Shown here piece by piece: positions 9,647 through 17,662 of a stretch of 51,101 bases of DNA (its first letter is position 1; every line of letters begins with the position of its first letter). The position numbers and the translations under genes are program-made. The notes below the pieces were generated by a model. It did no database searches, was not told the origin of the DNA, and saw nothing but the letters and a program-made list of their open reading frames with translations. The stretch is taken from the NCBI GenBank assembly GCA_016901395.1, contig JAEAMQ010000037.1, positions 1 through 51,101 of the forward strand. The letters are read 5' to 3'. Source of the DNA: Prevotella sp. GTDB lineage: Bacteria; Bacteroidota; Bacteroidia; Bacteroidales; Bacteroidaceae.

Positions 9647-10822
9647 ATGAAAAAGATATTATCAGGTTTCATCAGTTTGTTGACTGTCTGTCTGGGGCTC
9701 GCATCCTGTTCGGATGTCGAGATTCCCGAGGCAGTGACCTCCGAAACGGTCTCCGCCCTCACCTCATCGGTCAGCGGACGCAACGTTACCCTCAACTGGA
9801 CCAATCCCGTCAACGCCTCGGGCGTGCAGATATTGAAGAACAACACCCTTGTGGCCAACTTCGACAGCATCGTCACTTCCTATCTCGACCGCCACGTGGC
9901 GGTGAACACCGACCTCTGGTACACGGTGAAGGCGAAATACAGCGACGGCCGTGTGTCTGAGGGACAATCGCTTAAACAGAACATCCAATACGAGGCCAAC
10001 GCCAAGCCCGCCATGCTCATCACGGCCGAATCGATAGACGCTATCGAGGACGACGACGAGAAAGCGGCCGCCCAGTGGTTCCACGCCACCTATCCCGACG
10101 GGGCCATCCTCACCCCCGGCACACTCTCGACGCTCTATCCCGACGAGTACAACGTGGTGTGGATACAGATCGACCGCGTGGGCATCGACATGGGATGGCA
10201 GAAACTGCCGGCCAACATGGTGAGCGACAAGGTCATCGGAATACTCACCCAGTATGTGAAAGACGGCGGCAATCTCCTGCTCACCAAGCACGCCACACAG
10301 CTCACCGTGGTCCTCGGACGCATCGACGAGAAGTTTGGTCCCCACATCTTCTCCTCGGGACAAGGCGGACAAGGCACTGACAACTGGACGGTAAACGGCA
10401 ACATCGGCTGCGACCAGGACAAGCCTTATGACCACCGCAAGCACGACATCTATGCCGGCATGACGACCAACATGGACTTCGGCCACGAGAGTTTCGGACT
10501 CGAAGGCCCGGGCTTCCGCGAAGACCACAACTGCATGTGGGACCTCAACTCCTACGGTTTGCCAGACTTGGTGCCGACGGCCCACGACGTGGTGGATGCC
10601 TATCAGCAGTACACCAACTGCACCATGCTGGGCACCTGGGGCCACGTGTCTGACTATTGCTGCGCCGGAATCATCGATTTCAACCCCACCCCCGACATGC
10701 CCGGACGCATCTTCGCCATCGGACTGAGTGCCTACGAATGGGATGAAAACGGCACGACCAACACCTATCAGTCCAACATGGAACGGCTCACCAAGAACAG
10801 CATCGGCTACCTGAGCAAATAA
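9647..10822 (+). CDS. DUF4960-type surface glycan-binding lipoprotein (SusE/F position)
   Basis: A 391-residue lipoprotein. The start is ATG 9647, giving MKKILSGFISLL with lipobox GLASCSD (Cys near 22). An in-frame TTG two codons upstream is unlikely. A fibronectin-III-like segment (about 30-105; VTLNWTNPVNASGVQIL) precedes a larger domain (about 115-391; MLITAESIDAI, VVWIQIDRVGIDMGW, GGNLLLTKHATQL, RIFAIGLSAYEWDENG) that I match to DUF4960, the family found next to SusCD in fructan PULs (BT1761 position). It probably holds fructan at the surface for the GH32 enzymes. No catalytic motif is recognised. The family assignment is from memory of sequence style, so moderately sure. Confidence 0.8.
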   Translation: MKKILSGFISLLTVCLGLASCSDVEIPEAVTSETVSALTSSVSGRNVTLNWTNPVNASGVQILKNNTLVANFDSIVTSYLDRHVAVNTDLWYTVKAKYSDGRVSEGQSLKQNIQYEANAKPAMLITAESIDAIEDDDEKAAAQWFHATYPDGAILTPGTLSTLYPDEYNVVWIQIDRVGIDMGWQKLPANMVSDKVIGILTQYVKDGGNLLLTKHATQLTVVLGRIDEKFGPHIFSSGQGGQGTDNWTVNGNIGCDQDKPYDHRKHDIYAGMTTNMDFGHESFGLEGPGFREDHNCMWDLNSYGLPDLVPTAHDVVDAYQQYTNCTMLGTWGHVSDYCCAGIIDFNPTPDMPGRIFAIGLSAYEWDENGTTNTYQSNMERLTKNSIGYLSK

Positions 10823-10838
10823 TCGGCAGTCCACCCCG

Positions 10839-10920
10839 ACGGGAGTTTGATGGGTATCCTGATCCCAGACCATCAGCATAATGATGCCATTAGGGAATAA
10901 CTTTTCCAGCAAACTCCCGT
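10839..10920. other. Long inverted repeat between the DUF4960 gene and GH32
   Basis: An 11-bp perfect inverted repeat (ACGGGAGTTTG at 10839-10849, CAAACTCCCGT at 10910-10920) encloses 60 bases with a second possible stem (TGATGG/CCATCA, 10848-10853 and 10870-10875). It sits mid-operon in a 337-bp gap, so it may act as an attenuator, mRNA processing or stabilising element, or be a small inserted element. There is no T-run. Confidence 0.5.
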
Positions 10921-10973
10921 TATATCCAAGGGTTGAAAGTCGAACGAAAAGATGATTAGGCCCAAACAAAACC

Positions 10974-11061
10974 GTATGGCGTTCGCAGTACGCGCGTATG
11001 GCGAACGCAATACACATGTATGGCGAACGCAGTACGCGTGTACTGCGAACGCAATACGATA
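10974..11061. repeat. 22-bp tandem repeat, four units
   Basis: Four contiguous units start at 10974, 10996, 11018 and 11040. Each begins GTAT or GTAC, carries a GCG(AA/TT)CGC-type core and ends in a variable four bases. The junction 11030-11049 (CGCAGTAC-GCGT-GTACTGCG) is itself a palindrome. A related five-unit array lies at 32532-32641. There are no unique spacers, so this is not CRISPR, and the unit is not a multiple of three. Confidence 0.85.
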
Positions 11062-11159
11062 ACAAATGAACCTAAACGCTGTATCAGCATAGTTCAAGGA
11101 AAGTGACCACAGACTGGCACCGCCCTACCCTTATATCCATTCTCAACAACAAACAGACG

Positions 11160-13415
11160 ATGAAACCCCAACCCAAACCCCTCACCCTTATCGCCATGCT
11201 GCTCCTCGGGGCGGCCGCGACGAATGCCCAGGTCATCCGCGTGGGCAATGACGGCAGCGACACCGTGACATCCTATGGCGTGAAAGCCCTCGAATATGTC
11301 GACGGCGCACAGGGCAAAGCCCTCCGCACCGACGGCTATTCCACCTACGCCACCACCACGGTGGACCCCTCACAGATAGACTCCACTGCCTTCGCCATGT
11401 CGCTGTGGTGCGCCCCCGAGACCTACCCCATGATGAATGTCAACGAGGCCGAGACCACCCCGACCTACGCCACCATCGTCGGCAACATCGACGACGCGGC
11501 CAAGACGGGCTTTGCCTTTGAACTGAGTTCGCAGGGCGACTACCGCTTCCGCTGCTACGCCGGCGGATGGGAGACCGTCTGCGCCGCCACGGGCAAGATG
11601 CCACGCTATGGCTGGAGCCATCTCGTGGCCCAGCGCAACGGCCGCCGCCTCTACCTCTACAACAACGGCACGCAGGTGGGTATGGTCAACATGGCCTACC
11701 CGCTGACGCGAGGCAGCCAGACGCTCTACATCGGCAAGTCAGCCCAGGAGCTTAAGGCCTACGGCTTGTTCGACATCAACACCTTCAACGGTCTGATCGA
11801 CGACTTCGCCGTTTACAACAGTCTGCTCTCGGGGGCGCAGCTCGACGGCACCACGCAGACACCCGACCTATCGATTCCCGCCAGCCGTTTTGCCGACGAC
11901 ATCTATCGTCCGCGGCTCCACGGCATGCCCGCAGCCAACTGGACCAACGAAAGCCACGGACTGACTTGGTATAACGGACTGTGGCACATCTTTTTCCAAA
12001 AGAACGCCAACGGACCCTACATGGCCCGCCTGCACTGGGGTCATCTCACCTCGACCGACCTGCTCCACTGGCAGGAAGAACCCATTGCGCTAGCCCCCAG
12101 CGAAAGCTACGACCTCAAGGGATGCTGGAGCGGGGCGGTGATGACGGTATCGGGGCAGCCCCACATCATCTATACGGGTGTGGACAACGCCCGCGCCCGC
12201 ATCGTCGAGGCTACGCCCGACGACGACAACCTCATCGACTGGACCAAGCAGGGCGTCATCATCGACGGTCGCCCGGCGGGGTTGAGCGACGATTTCCGCG
12301 ACCCTTACGCGTTTGAGTCGGGCGGCAACCGCTACATCGTGGTGGGCACGTCGAAGAATGGCGTGGGTGCCATGACGCTCCACAAAAACGTGAACGGCGC
12401 GTGGACCAACGACGGCAGCATTTTCTTCCAGGGCACCAACGCCACCACAGCGGGCACGTTCTGGGAGATGCCCACGGTGACGCCGATGGGCGACAAGTGG
12501 CTCGTGACCGCCACGCCGATAGGCACCGGCAAGGGCACGGTGACGCTCTACTGGGTGGGAACCATCGGCACCGACGGCACCTTCACGCCCGACAACGCCA
12601 CGCCACGGCAGCTGGAGCTTGACGGCATGAGCAAGCAGGGCTTCGGACTGCTGTCGCCAAGCATCGCGCAGAAAGACGGCAAGACCATCCTCATGGGCAT
12701 CGTGCCCAACAAACTCGGATCGGCAGACAACTACACGATGGGTTGGGCACACACCTATAGCCTGCCCCGCGAGGTGACGCTGGCCAGCGACGGCACGCTC
12801 ATCCAGAAGCCGGCGGTGACGCTCAACGGCGGTTCGGCAGCCACGACGCTGACCGATCTGCAGCTCAACGAGTCGCAGAAGCTCGACGGCGTGAGCGGAA
12901 GGCAGTGGCAGGTGACGGGAGAGTTCACCGTGGGCACATCGGCCTTCGGCCTGAATGTCCTGAAATCGGGCGACCGTATGGCCAAAATCTACTACACCCC
13001 GAGCACCAACGAGGTGACGGTAGACCTCTCGGGCATCGACCGCAAGGTGAACGACGCGGGCGTGTTCGACGGCAAATATGTGAGCACTCTGCCCGTGAGA
13101 TCCACTGTGGGGAGTACCTTGAAACTCGATGTATTCCTCGACCATTCCATCCTCGACGTGTTTATCAACGACACCTACGCCTTCAGCCTGCGCGTGTTTG
13201 CCACAGACGCCTCAGCCAACGACGTGGAAGTGTTTGCCGACGGGCCGACCACAGTGAGCCGGATCACGGCAGGCGTGGCCACGACGGGCATCCGCCCTAC
13301 GGTGGCCGAGGCCTCGACCGACAACGGTTGGTACACCCTCGGCGGATTAAAAAAAACAAATCCCACCGCCCGCGGCATCTATATTCACCGGGGAAAAAAG
13401 GTGATGATACCCTGA
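11160..13415 (+). CDS. Secreted LamG-GH32 protein with altered nucleophile motif
   Basis: A 751-residue protein from ATG 11160, with a cleavable signal peptide (ending TNAQ), a LamG/concanavalin-like domain (about 22-240) and a GH32 five-bladed propeller (about 248-560). A C-terminal beta-sandwich (LDHSILDVFIND) follows, then the tail GLKKTNPTARGIYIHRGKK, like the sorting-type tails of Prevotella secreted proteins. GH32 enzymes hydrolyse fructans. The acid/base motif is present (Glu436 in WEMP), as is the RDP aspartate (Asp381). The nucleophile motif, normally NDPNG, reads NESHG, placing Glu264 where Asp is expected. The protein may be an unusual hydrolase or a fructan-binding relative. It follows the 337-bp gap after the DUF4960 gene and precedes the second GH32 by 38 bp. 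Confidence 0.88.
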   Translation: MKPQPKPLTLIAMLLLGAAATNAQVIRVGNDGSDTVTSYGVKALEYVDGAQGKALRTDGYSTYATTTVDPSQIDSTAFAMSLWCAPETYPMMNVNEAETTPTYATIVGNIDDAAKTGFAFELSSQGDYRFRCYAGGWETVCAATGKMPRYGWSHLVAQRNGRRLYLYNNGTQVGMVNMAYPLTRGSQTLYIGKSAQELKAYGLFDINTFNGLIDDFAVYNSLLSGAQLDGTTQTPDLSIPASRFADDIYRPRLHGMPAANWTNESHGLTWYNGLWHIFFQKNANGPYMARLHWGHLTSTDLLHWQEEPIALAPSESYDLKGCWSGAVMTVSGQPHIIYTGVDNARARIVEATPDDDNLIDWTKQGVIIDGRPAGLSDDFRDPYAFESGGNRYIVVGTSKNGVGAMTLHKNVNGAWTNDGSIFFQGTNATTAGTFWEMPTVTPMGDKWLVTATPIGTGKGTVTLYWVGTIGTDGTFTPDNATPRQLELDGMSKQGFGLLSPSIAQKDGKTILMGIVPNKLGSADNYTMGWAHTYSLPREVTLASDGTLIQKPAVTLNGGSAATTLTDLQLNESQKLDGVSGRQWQVTGEFTVGTSAFGLNVLKSGDRMAKIYYTPSTNEVTVDLSGIDRKVNDAGVFDGKYVSTLPVRSTVGSTLKLDVFLDHSILDVFINDTYAFSLRVFATDASANDVEVFADGPTTVSRITAGVATTGIRPTVAEASTDNGWYTLGGLKKTNPTARGIYIHRGKKVMIP

Positions 13416-13453
13416 CAAACCATTTATCTTATGATTATAAACCATAAAACAAT

Positions 13454-15244
13454 ATGAAAAGACTTTCTATTTTCGCCCTTTCGATGATATTAGGCTGGGG
13501 CAATCTCCATGCCCAGACCACACAGTTTTTAGACGGAAACCACGTGATACAGCGCATTTCCACCTCGTCCAAATACCTCCTCCTGCCCGTAGAGGAGAGT
13601 CAGGAGAACGACCATATACGCGTCATTCAGGACAACAAGGTCGTCAGGGAACTTAATTGCCGGCTCGCCATCAACAAGACCGACTACTTTGTGCCGCTCC
13701 TGCTCGACGGTCTGGCCGAGGGAGAAGCCATGCTCGACATCTCCATGACACGTGGAAACGCCACCGCTCCGTCGGGCGGACAGGTGGCCATCAAGGACTT
13801 CACGTGCTGGAAACAGATGAAGTATTCAGACACATTTGATACGCAAAACCGAGAGAAATACCGTCCCGTCTACCATCACACGCCCCTCTGGGGATGGATG
13901 AACGACCCCAACGGCATGTTCTACAAGGACGGCGTGTGGCACCTTTACTTCCAACACAACCCGTATGGATCGCAGTGGGAGAACATGACTTGGGGTCATT
14001 CCACCTCGCGCGACCTGATCAACTGGACGTTTGAAGGCGAGGCTGTGGAGCCGGATGCGTGGGGAACGATCTTCAGCGGCTCCTCGGTGGTCGACAAAGA
14101 CAATACGGCCGGCTTCGGCAAAGGGGCCATCGTGGCCTATTATACCTCTGCCGGGGCAGTGCAGAAACAGTGTATGGCCTACTCCACCGACAACGGAAAG
14201 ACCTTTACCAAATATGCCAACAACCCCGTGTTGACATCGGAAATTGCCGACTTCCGCGACCCGCACGTGTTCTGGAACGAGGATGCCAAGCTATGGAATC
14301 TGATCCTTTCGGAGAAGCAGCACATGAAAATCTACTCGTCGAAAAATCTCAAGGACTGGACCTTTGAGAGCGATTTCGGCGAGGGCTATGGCTGTCACGA
14401 CGGCGTGTGGGAGTGTCCCGACCTGATGAAGATGCCCGTATCGTCCTCCCTCTCCGCATCCACCGACTCCAAAGGTCAAAGTTCAGACCCTAAAGTTCAA
14501 AGTTCAAACCTCAAAGTTCAAAGCCAAAAGTGGTTGCTTATCTGCAATCTCAACCCCGGAGGACCATTCGGCGGGTCGGCAACTCAGTATTTTGTCGGCA
14601 CCTTCGACGGCCACAAGTTCGTGTGTGAGGATGCTTCCAGTGAGACCAAATGGATGGACTGGGGCAAGGACCACTACGCCACCGTCACCTTTGACAATGC
14701 TCCCGACGGCCGCCATGTGGCCTTGCCGTGGATGAGCAACTGGCAATACGCCAACCAAGTGCCTACCAAACAGTATCGCTCCGCCAACGGATTGCCACGC
14801 GACCTCGGCCTGTTCAGCTATCAGGGCGAGACCTATTGCAGCGTGAAACCGAGCAAAGAGGTGATGGATGCGTTTGCGAAGACACCTGCCAAACGGCTCA
14901 GCGAGGCTTGCAGGGTGGACGTTCAGTTGCGCGGCAACGCCACCATCGTCCTCTCCAACCGTCAGGGGGAGAGCGTGACGATGACCTATAATGCTGCGAA
15001 GGAGACTTTCGAGATGGACCGTACCAAGAGTGGTGACACCAGCTTCTCCGACGAATTTGCCGCCGTGACAAAGGCTCCGACACGTGGAAAAATACATACG
15101 CTTCAAATCTTCATAGACAAAAGCAGCATCGAAGTCTTCGATGTCGAGGGAAAAATGGCCATGTCCAACATCGTCTTCCCGTCGTCGCCTTACACCCAGC
15201 TCAGCGTCAAGGGAGGCAAGGCCCGTATCTTTGGCCTGAGATAA
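13454..15244 (+). CDS. GH32 fructanase with N-terminal DUF4980-type domain
   Basis: A 596-residue secreted enzyme with a signal peptide (MKRLSIFALSMILG, ending LHAQ), an N-terminal beta domain (about 25-125) matching the DUF4980 region of Bacteroides GH32 enzymes, the catalytic propeller (about 135-440) and a C-terminal sandwich (IFIDKSSIEVFDVEGKMAMS). The full GH32 triad is visible: Asp151 in WMNDPNG (nucleophile), Asp269 in FRDP, Glu320 in WECPDL (acid/base). It should release fructose from levan or inulin chains, probably exo-acting and periplasmic or surface-exposed. An insertion at about residues 338-359 is encoded by a short tandem repeat (14467-14532). It is the last gene of the susC transcript, since the importer has its own operator and promoter. 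Confidence 0.94.
   Translation: MKRLSIFALSMILGWGNLHAQTTQFLDGNHVIQRISTSSKYLLLPVEESQENDHIRVIQDNKVVRELNCRLAINKTDYFVPLLLDGLAEGEAMLDISMTRGNATAPSGGQVAIKDFTCWKQMKYSDTFDTQNREKYRPVYHHTPLWGWMNDPNGMFYKDGVWHLYFQHNPYGSQWENMTWGHSTSRDLINWTFEGEAVEPDAWGTIFSGSSVVDKDNTAGFGKGAIVAYYTSAGAVQKQCMAYSTDNGKTFTKYANNPVLTSEIADFRDPHVFWNEDAKLWNLILSEKQHMKIYSSKNLKDWTFESDFGEGYGCHDGVWECPDLMKMPVSSSLSASTDSKGQSSDPKVQSSNLKVQSQKWLLICNLNPGGPFGGSATQYFVGTFDGHKFVCEDASSETKWMDWGKDHYATVTFDNAPDGRHVALPWMSNWQYANQVPTKQYRSANGLPRDLGLFSYQGETYCSVKPSKEVMDAFAKTPAKRLSEACRVDVQLRGNATIVLSNRQGESVTMTYNAAKETFEMDRTKSGDTSFSDEFAAVTKAPTRGKIHTLQIFIDKSSIEVFDVEGKMAMSNIVFPSSPYTQLSVKGGKARIFGLR
14467..14532 (+). repeat. In-frame AAAGTTCA-type tandem repeat inside the GH32 gene
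   Basis: Four imperfect copies of a CAAAGTTCA-like unit encode a Ser/Gln/Lys/Val-rich loop (KVQSSNLKVQS) between the WECP motif and the next propeller strand. Canonical GH32 enzymes do not need such a loop, so it looks like an intergenic-style repeat tolerated in a surface loop. Confidence 0.7.
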
Positions 15245-15330
15245 GGCACCGCGGCTGCAAAGCAAGACATGGGGAAGGCACTCAGACACGGTGCCGATGC
15301 TCCGGTGGGAGAATCCCGTTGGGGGATGGT

Positions 15331-15397
15331 AAAAATCGTTCGTCCGCAAGCATTCCTGCTCCGTTGAAACAAAAATCGAGTCGGATGAACGATTTTT
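15331..15397 (+). promoter_or_regulatory. Second putative operator of the hybrid regulator, upstream of the importer
   Basis: A 16-bp inverted repeat with one mismatch (AAAAATCGTTCGTCCG at 15331-15346; CGGATGAACGATTTTT at 15382-15397). The ATCGTTC/GAACGAT cores span 59 bp (15335-15393), exactly as before susC, and end 30 bases before the -7 box. It makes the importer-fructokinase unit a second target of the same activator. Confidence 0.7.
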
Positions 15398-15423
15398 CAA
15401 TGCCCCATCGACCCATGACCGTA

Positions 15424-15431
15424 TAACTTTG
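15424..15431 (+). promoter_or_regulatory. -7 box (TAACTTTG) of the importer-fructokinase operon
   Basis: TAACTTTG lies 40 bases before the ATG, with no TTTG -33 box at normal spacing. The layout relative to the operator is the same as at susC. Confidence 0.6.
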
Positions 15432-15471
15432 CAAGCGAAAGTAAACCAATCCTCAACTTCAAACCAACATC

Positions 15472-16647
15472 ATGAGTAAGACAAACCAACTCGCCTTAAT
15501 ACCGGTGATGCTCTGCTTCTTCGCTATGGGCTTCGTAGATTTAGTGGGTATCGCATCCAATTTTGTGAAGGAAGACCTCTCGTTGAGCGACTCCGTGGCC
15601 AACATTCTGCCTTCATTGGTATTTTTCTGGTTCCTCATTTTCTCCGTTCCCACTGGTGTTCTGATGAACAAAATCGGTCGGAAGAAGACCGTATTGCTGT
15701 CCTTAGTGGTCACCATCGTATCGCTGTTGCTGCCCATCTTCAGTGAGAATTTCTACGTGATGCTCATCTCTTTCTCCCTGCTGGGCATCGGAAACGCACT
15801 CATGCAGACATCGCTCAACCCTCTGGTGTCGACCGTTATCAAGGGAAACTTTGCCGCAACGCTCACCTTTGGCCAGTTTGTGAAGGCCATCGCTTCGTTC
15901 ATGGCACCCTATATCGCCATGTGGGGAGCATCGGCCACCATCCCGAGTTTTGGCTTAGGCTGGCGCGTGCTCTTCCCCATCTATATGGTTATCGGCGTCA
16001 TCGCCACCCTGCTGCTGGCCTCCACACCCATCGAGGAGGAGGTCGACACGCTCGATGCCGATGAGGACAACTCTGTGGCAAGCCATTTCTCTAAAGCCTT
16101 CAAGCTCCTCGGCACCCCGGTGGTGCTGCTGAGTTTCCTCGGCATCATGTGTCATGTGGGCATCGATGTGGGCACCAACACCACGGCTCCGAAGGTTTTG
16201 ATGGAGCGTTTGGGCATGACCTTGAACGAGGCCGCCTTTGCCACGAGCCTGTATTTCATATTCTGTACGCTCGGCTGCCTTACCGGAAGCTACTTTCTGC
16301 GCATCATGAAAAGCCGCGCATTCTTTATCATCAGCATCGCGATGATGACCCTGAGCATGATCGGACTCTTTGCCGGAACGACCAAACCGGTGCTCTATGC
16401 CGCCATCGCTCTGGTGGGATATGGCAACTCCAACATCTTCTCCATCGTGTTCTCACAGGCTCTTCTGTCGGTGCCCGAGAAGAAAAATGCGGTGAGCGGA
16501 CTGATGATCATGGGCCTTTTCGGTGGTACGGTGTTCCCGTTGATTATGGGATTTGCCAGCGATGCCATTGGCCAGGCCGGTGCAGTCATCGTGATGGCCG
16601 TGGGTGTGGCCTACCTTTTCACTTATATCCCGCAGGTAAAACACTAA
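15472..16647 (+). CDS. MFS sugar importer (FucP/BT1758-like, probable fructose permease)
   Basis: A 391-residue inner-membrane protein with about 12 hydrophobic segments and the MFS loop motif MNKIGRKKTVLLS between helices 2 and 3. It resembles the FHS (FucP) branch used by Bacteroidetes for monosaccharides, and the gene order (importer then fructokinase) matches BT1758-BT1757. It would carry periplasmic fructose, freed by the GH32 enzymes, into the cytoplasm by proton symport. The fructokinase follows 55 bp downstream on the same transcript. The substrate is inferred from context. Confidence 0.9.
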   Translation: MSKTNQLALIPVMLCFFAMGFVDLVGIASNFVKEDLSLSDSVANILPSLVFFWFLIFSVPTGVLMNKIGRKKTVLLSLVVTIVSLLLPIFSENFYVMLISFSLLGIGNALMQTSLNPLVSTVIKGNFAATLTFGQFVKAIASFMAPYIAMWGASATIPSFGLGWRVLFPIYMVIGVIATLLLASTPIEEEVDTLDADEDNSVASHFSKAFKLLGTPVVLLSFLGIMCHVGIDVGTNTTAPKVLMERLGMTLNEAAFATSLYFIFCTLGCLTGSYFLRIMKSRAFFIISIAMMTLSMIGLFAGTTKPVLYAAIALVGYGNSNIFSIVFSQALLSVPEKKNAVSGLMIMGLFGGTVFPLIMGFASDAIGQAGAVIVMAVGVAYLFTYIPQVKH

Positions 16648-16702
16648 CGACACCCGCATAAAGCAACAACAACTCATAGGTAAAAATACTAACAACAAAG
16701 AT

Positions 16703-17587
16703 ATGGAACGTAATATAGTAGGCCTCGGAGAGGCATTATGGGATGTTCTTCCCGAAGGCGCTAAGCTCGGCGGCGCCCCCGCCAACTTTGCTTATCACGC
16801 CAGTCAGTTTGGTCATTCGGCGATGGCAGTGAGCGCATTAGGCAACGATGCCTTAGGCGACCAGACCATCAAGGAGTTTGATGAGAAAGGCCTGAAATAC
16901 ATCATGCCACGCGTGGAGTACCCCACGGGCACGGTAGGCGTGGAACTTGACGCTGAGGGTGTGCCCACTTACGACATCAAGACCAATGTGGCGTGGGACA
17001 ACATTCCCTTCACTCCCGAGGTGGAGGAGGCCGCACGAAACTGCAGCGCGGTGTGTTTCGGGTCGCTGGCCCAGCGCAGCGAGACGTCGCGGGAGACCAT
17101 CAGGAAGTTTCTCGACGCCACTCCCGACGACTGTCTGAAGATTTTTGACATCAACCTTCGGTCCACGTTCTACACCAAGGAAATCATTCAGGACTCGCTG
17201 AAACGCTGCAATATCCTCAAGATCAACGACGAGGAGCTGATCACCATCGGCCGTCTCTTTGGCTATCCGGGCCTCGATATCGAGAACAAATGCTGGTTAA
17301 TCCTCGGCAAATACAATCTCGACATGCTCGTGCTGACCTGCGGAACCAATGGCAGCTATGTGTTTGCGCCAGGCGTGAACAGTTTCCAGGAGACTCCGAA
17401 GGTGTCTGTGGCCGACACCGTGGGAGCCGGCGACTCGTTCACCGGAGCCTTCACCGCCGCGATATTGTCGGGTAAAACCATTCAGGAAGCGCACGCGCTG
17501 GCCGTGCAGGTGAGTGCTTTCGTATGCACGCAGAAGGGGGCTATGCCCCGCCTTCCGGAGGAATTGACCGCCCAGATTAAGGGATAG
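16703..17587 (+). CDS. PfkB-family fructokinase
   Basis: A 294-residue ribokinase-fold sugar kinase. It has the N-terminal substrate motif GEALWDVLPEGAKLGGAPAN typical of fructokinases and the PfkB signature 2, DTVGAGDSFTGAF, with catalytic base Asp244. It phosphorylates fructose with ATP in the cytoplasm, probably to fructose 6-phosphate, feeding glycolysis. As the last PUL gene it is followed by a strong terminator 21 bp after the stop. Its length is normal and nothing is missing. Confidence 0.93.
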   Translation: MERNIVGLGEALWDVLPEGAKLGGAPANFAYHASQFGHSAMAVSALGNDALGDQTIKEFDEKGLKYIMPRVEYPTGTVGVELDAEGVPTYDIKTNVAWDNIPFTPEVEEAARNCSAVCFGSLAQRSETSRETIRKFLDATPDDCLKIFDINLRSTFYTKEIIQDSLKRCNILKINDEELITIGRLFGYPGLDIENKCWLILGKYNLDMLVLTCGTNGSYVFAPGVNSFQETPKVSVADTVGAGDSFTGAFTAAILSGKTIQEAHALAVQVSAFVCTQKGAMPRLPEELTAQIKG

Positions 17588-17608
17588 CCTCAACAAGATA
17601 ATACAAAA

Positions 17609-17651
17609 AGCCCCAACGATGGTGTTGCATCGTTGGGGCTTTTTGTTTTTT
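17609..17651 (+). terminator. Strong terminator ending the fructan PUL
   Basis: A perfect 13-bp stem (AGCCCCAACGATG with its complement), a 6-nt loop, then TTTTTGTTTTTTT. A classic intrinsic terminator between the convergent fructokinase and RAYT genes. Confidence 0.93.
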
Positions 17652-17662
17652 TTAGGCAGACA

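Noticed and set aside
10974..11061. 22-bp array as a CRISPR
   Set aside because: Units are contiguous with no unique spacers and no cas genes nearby.
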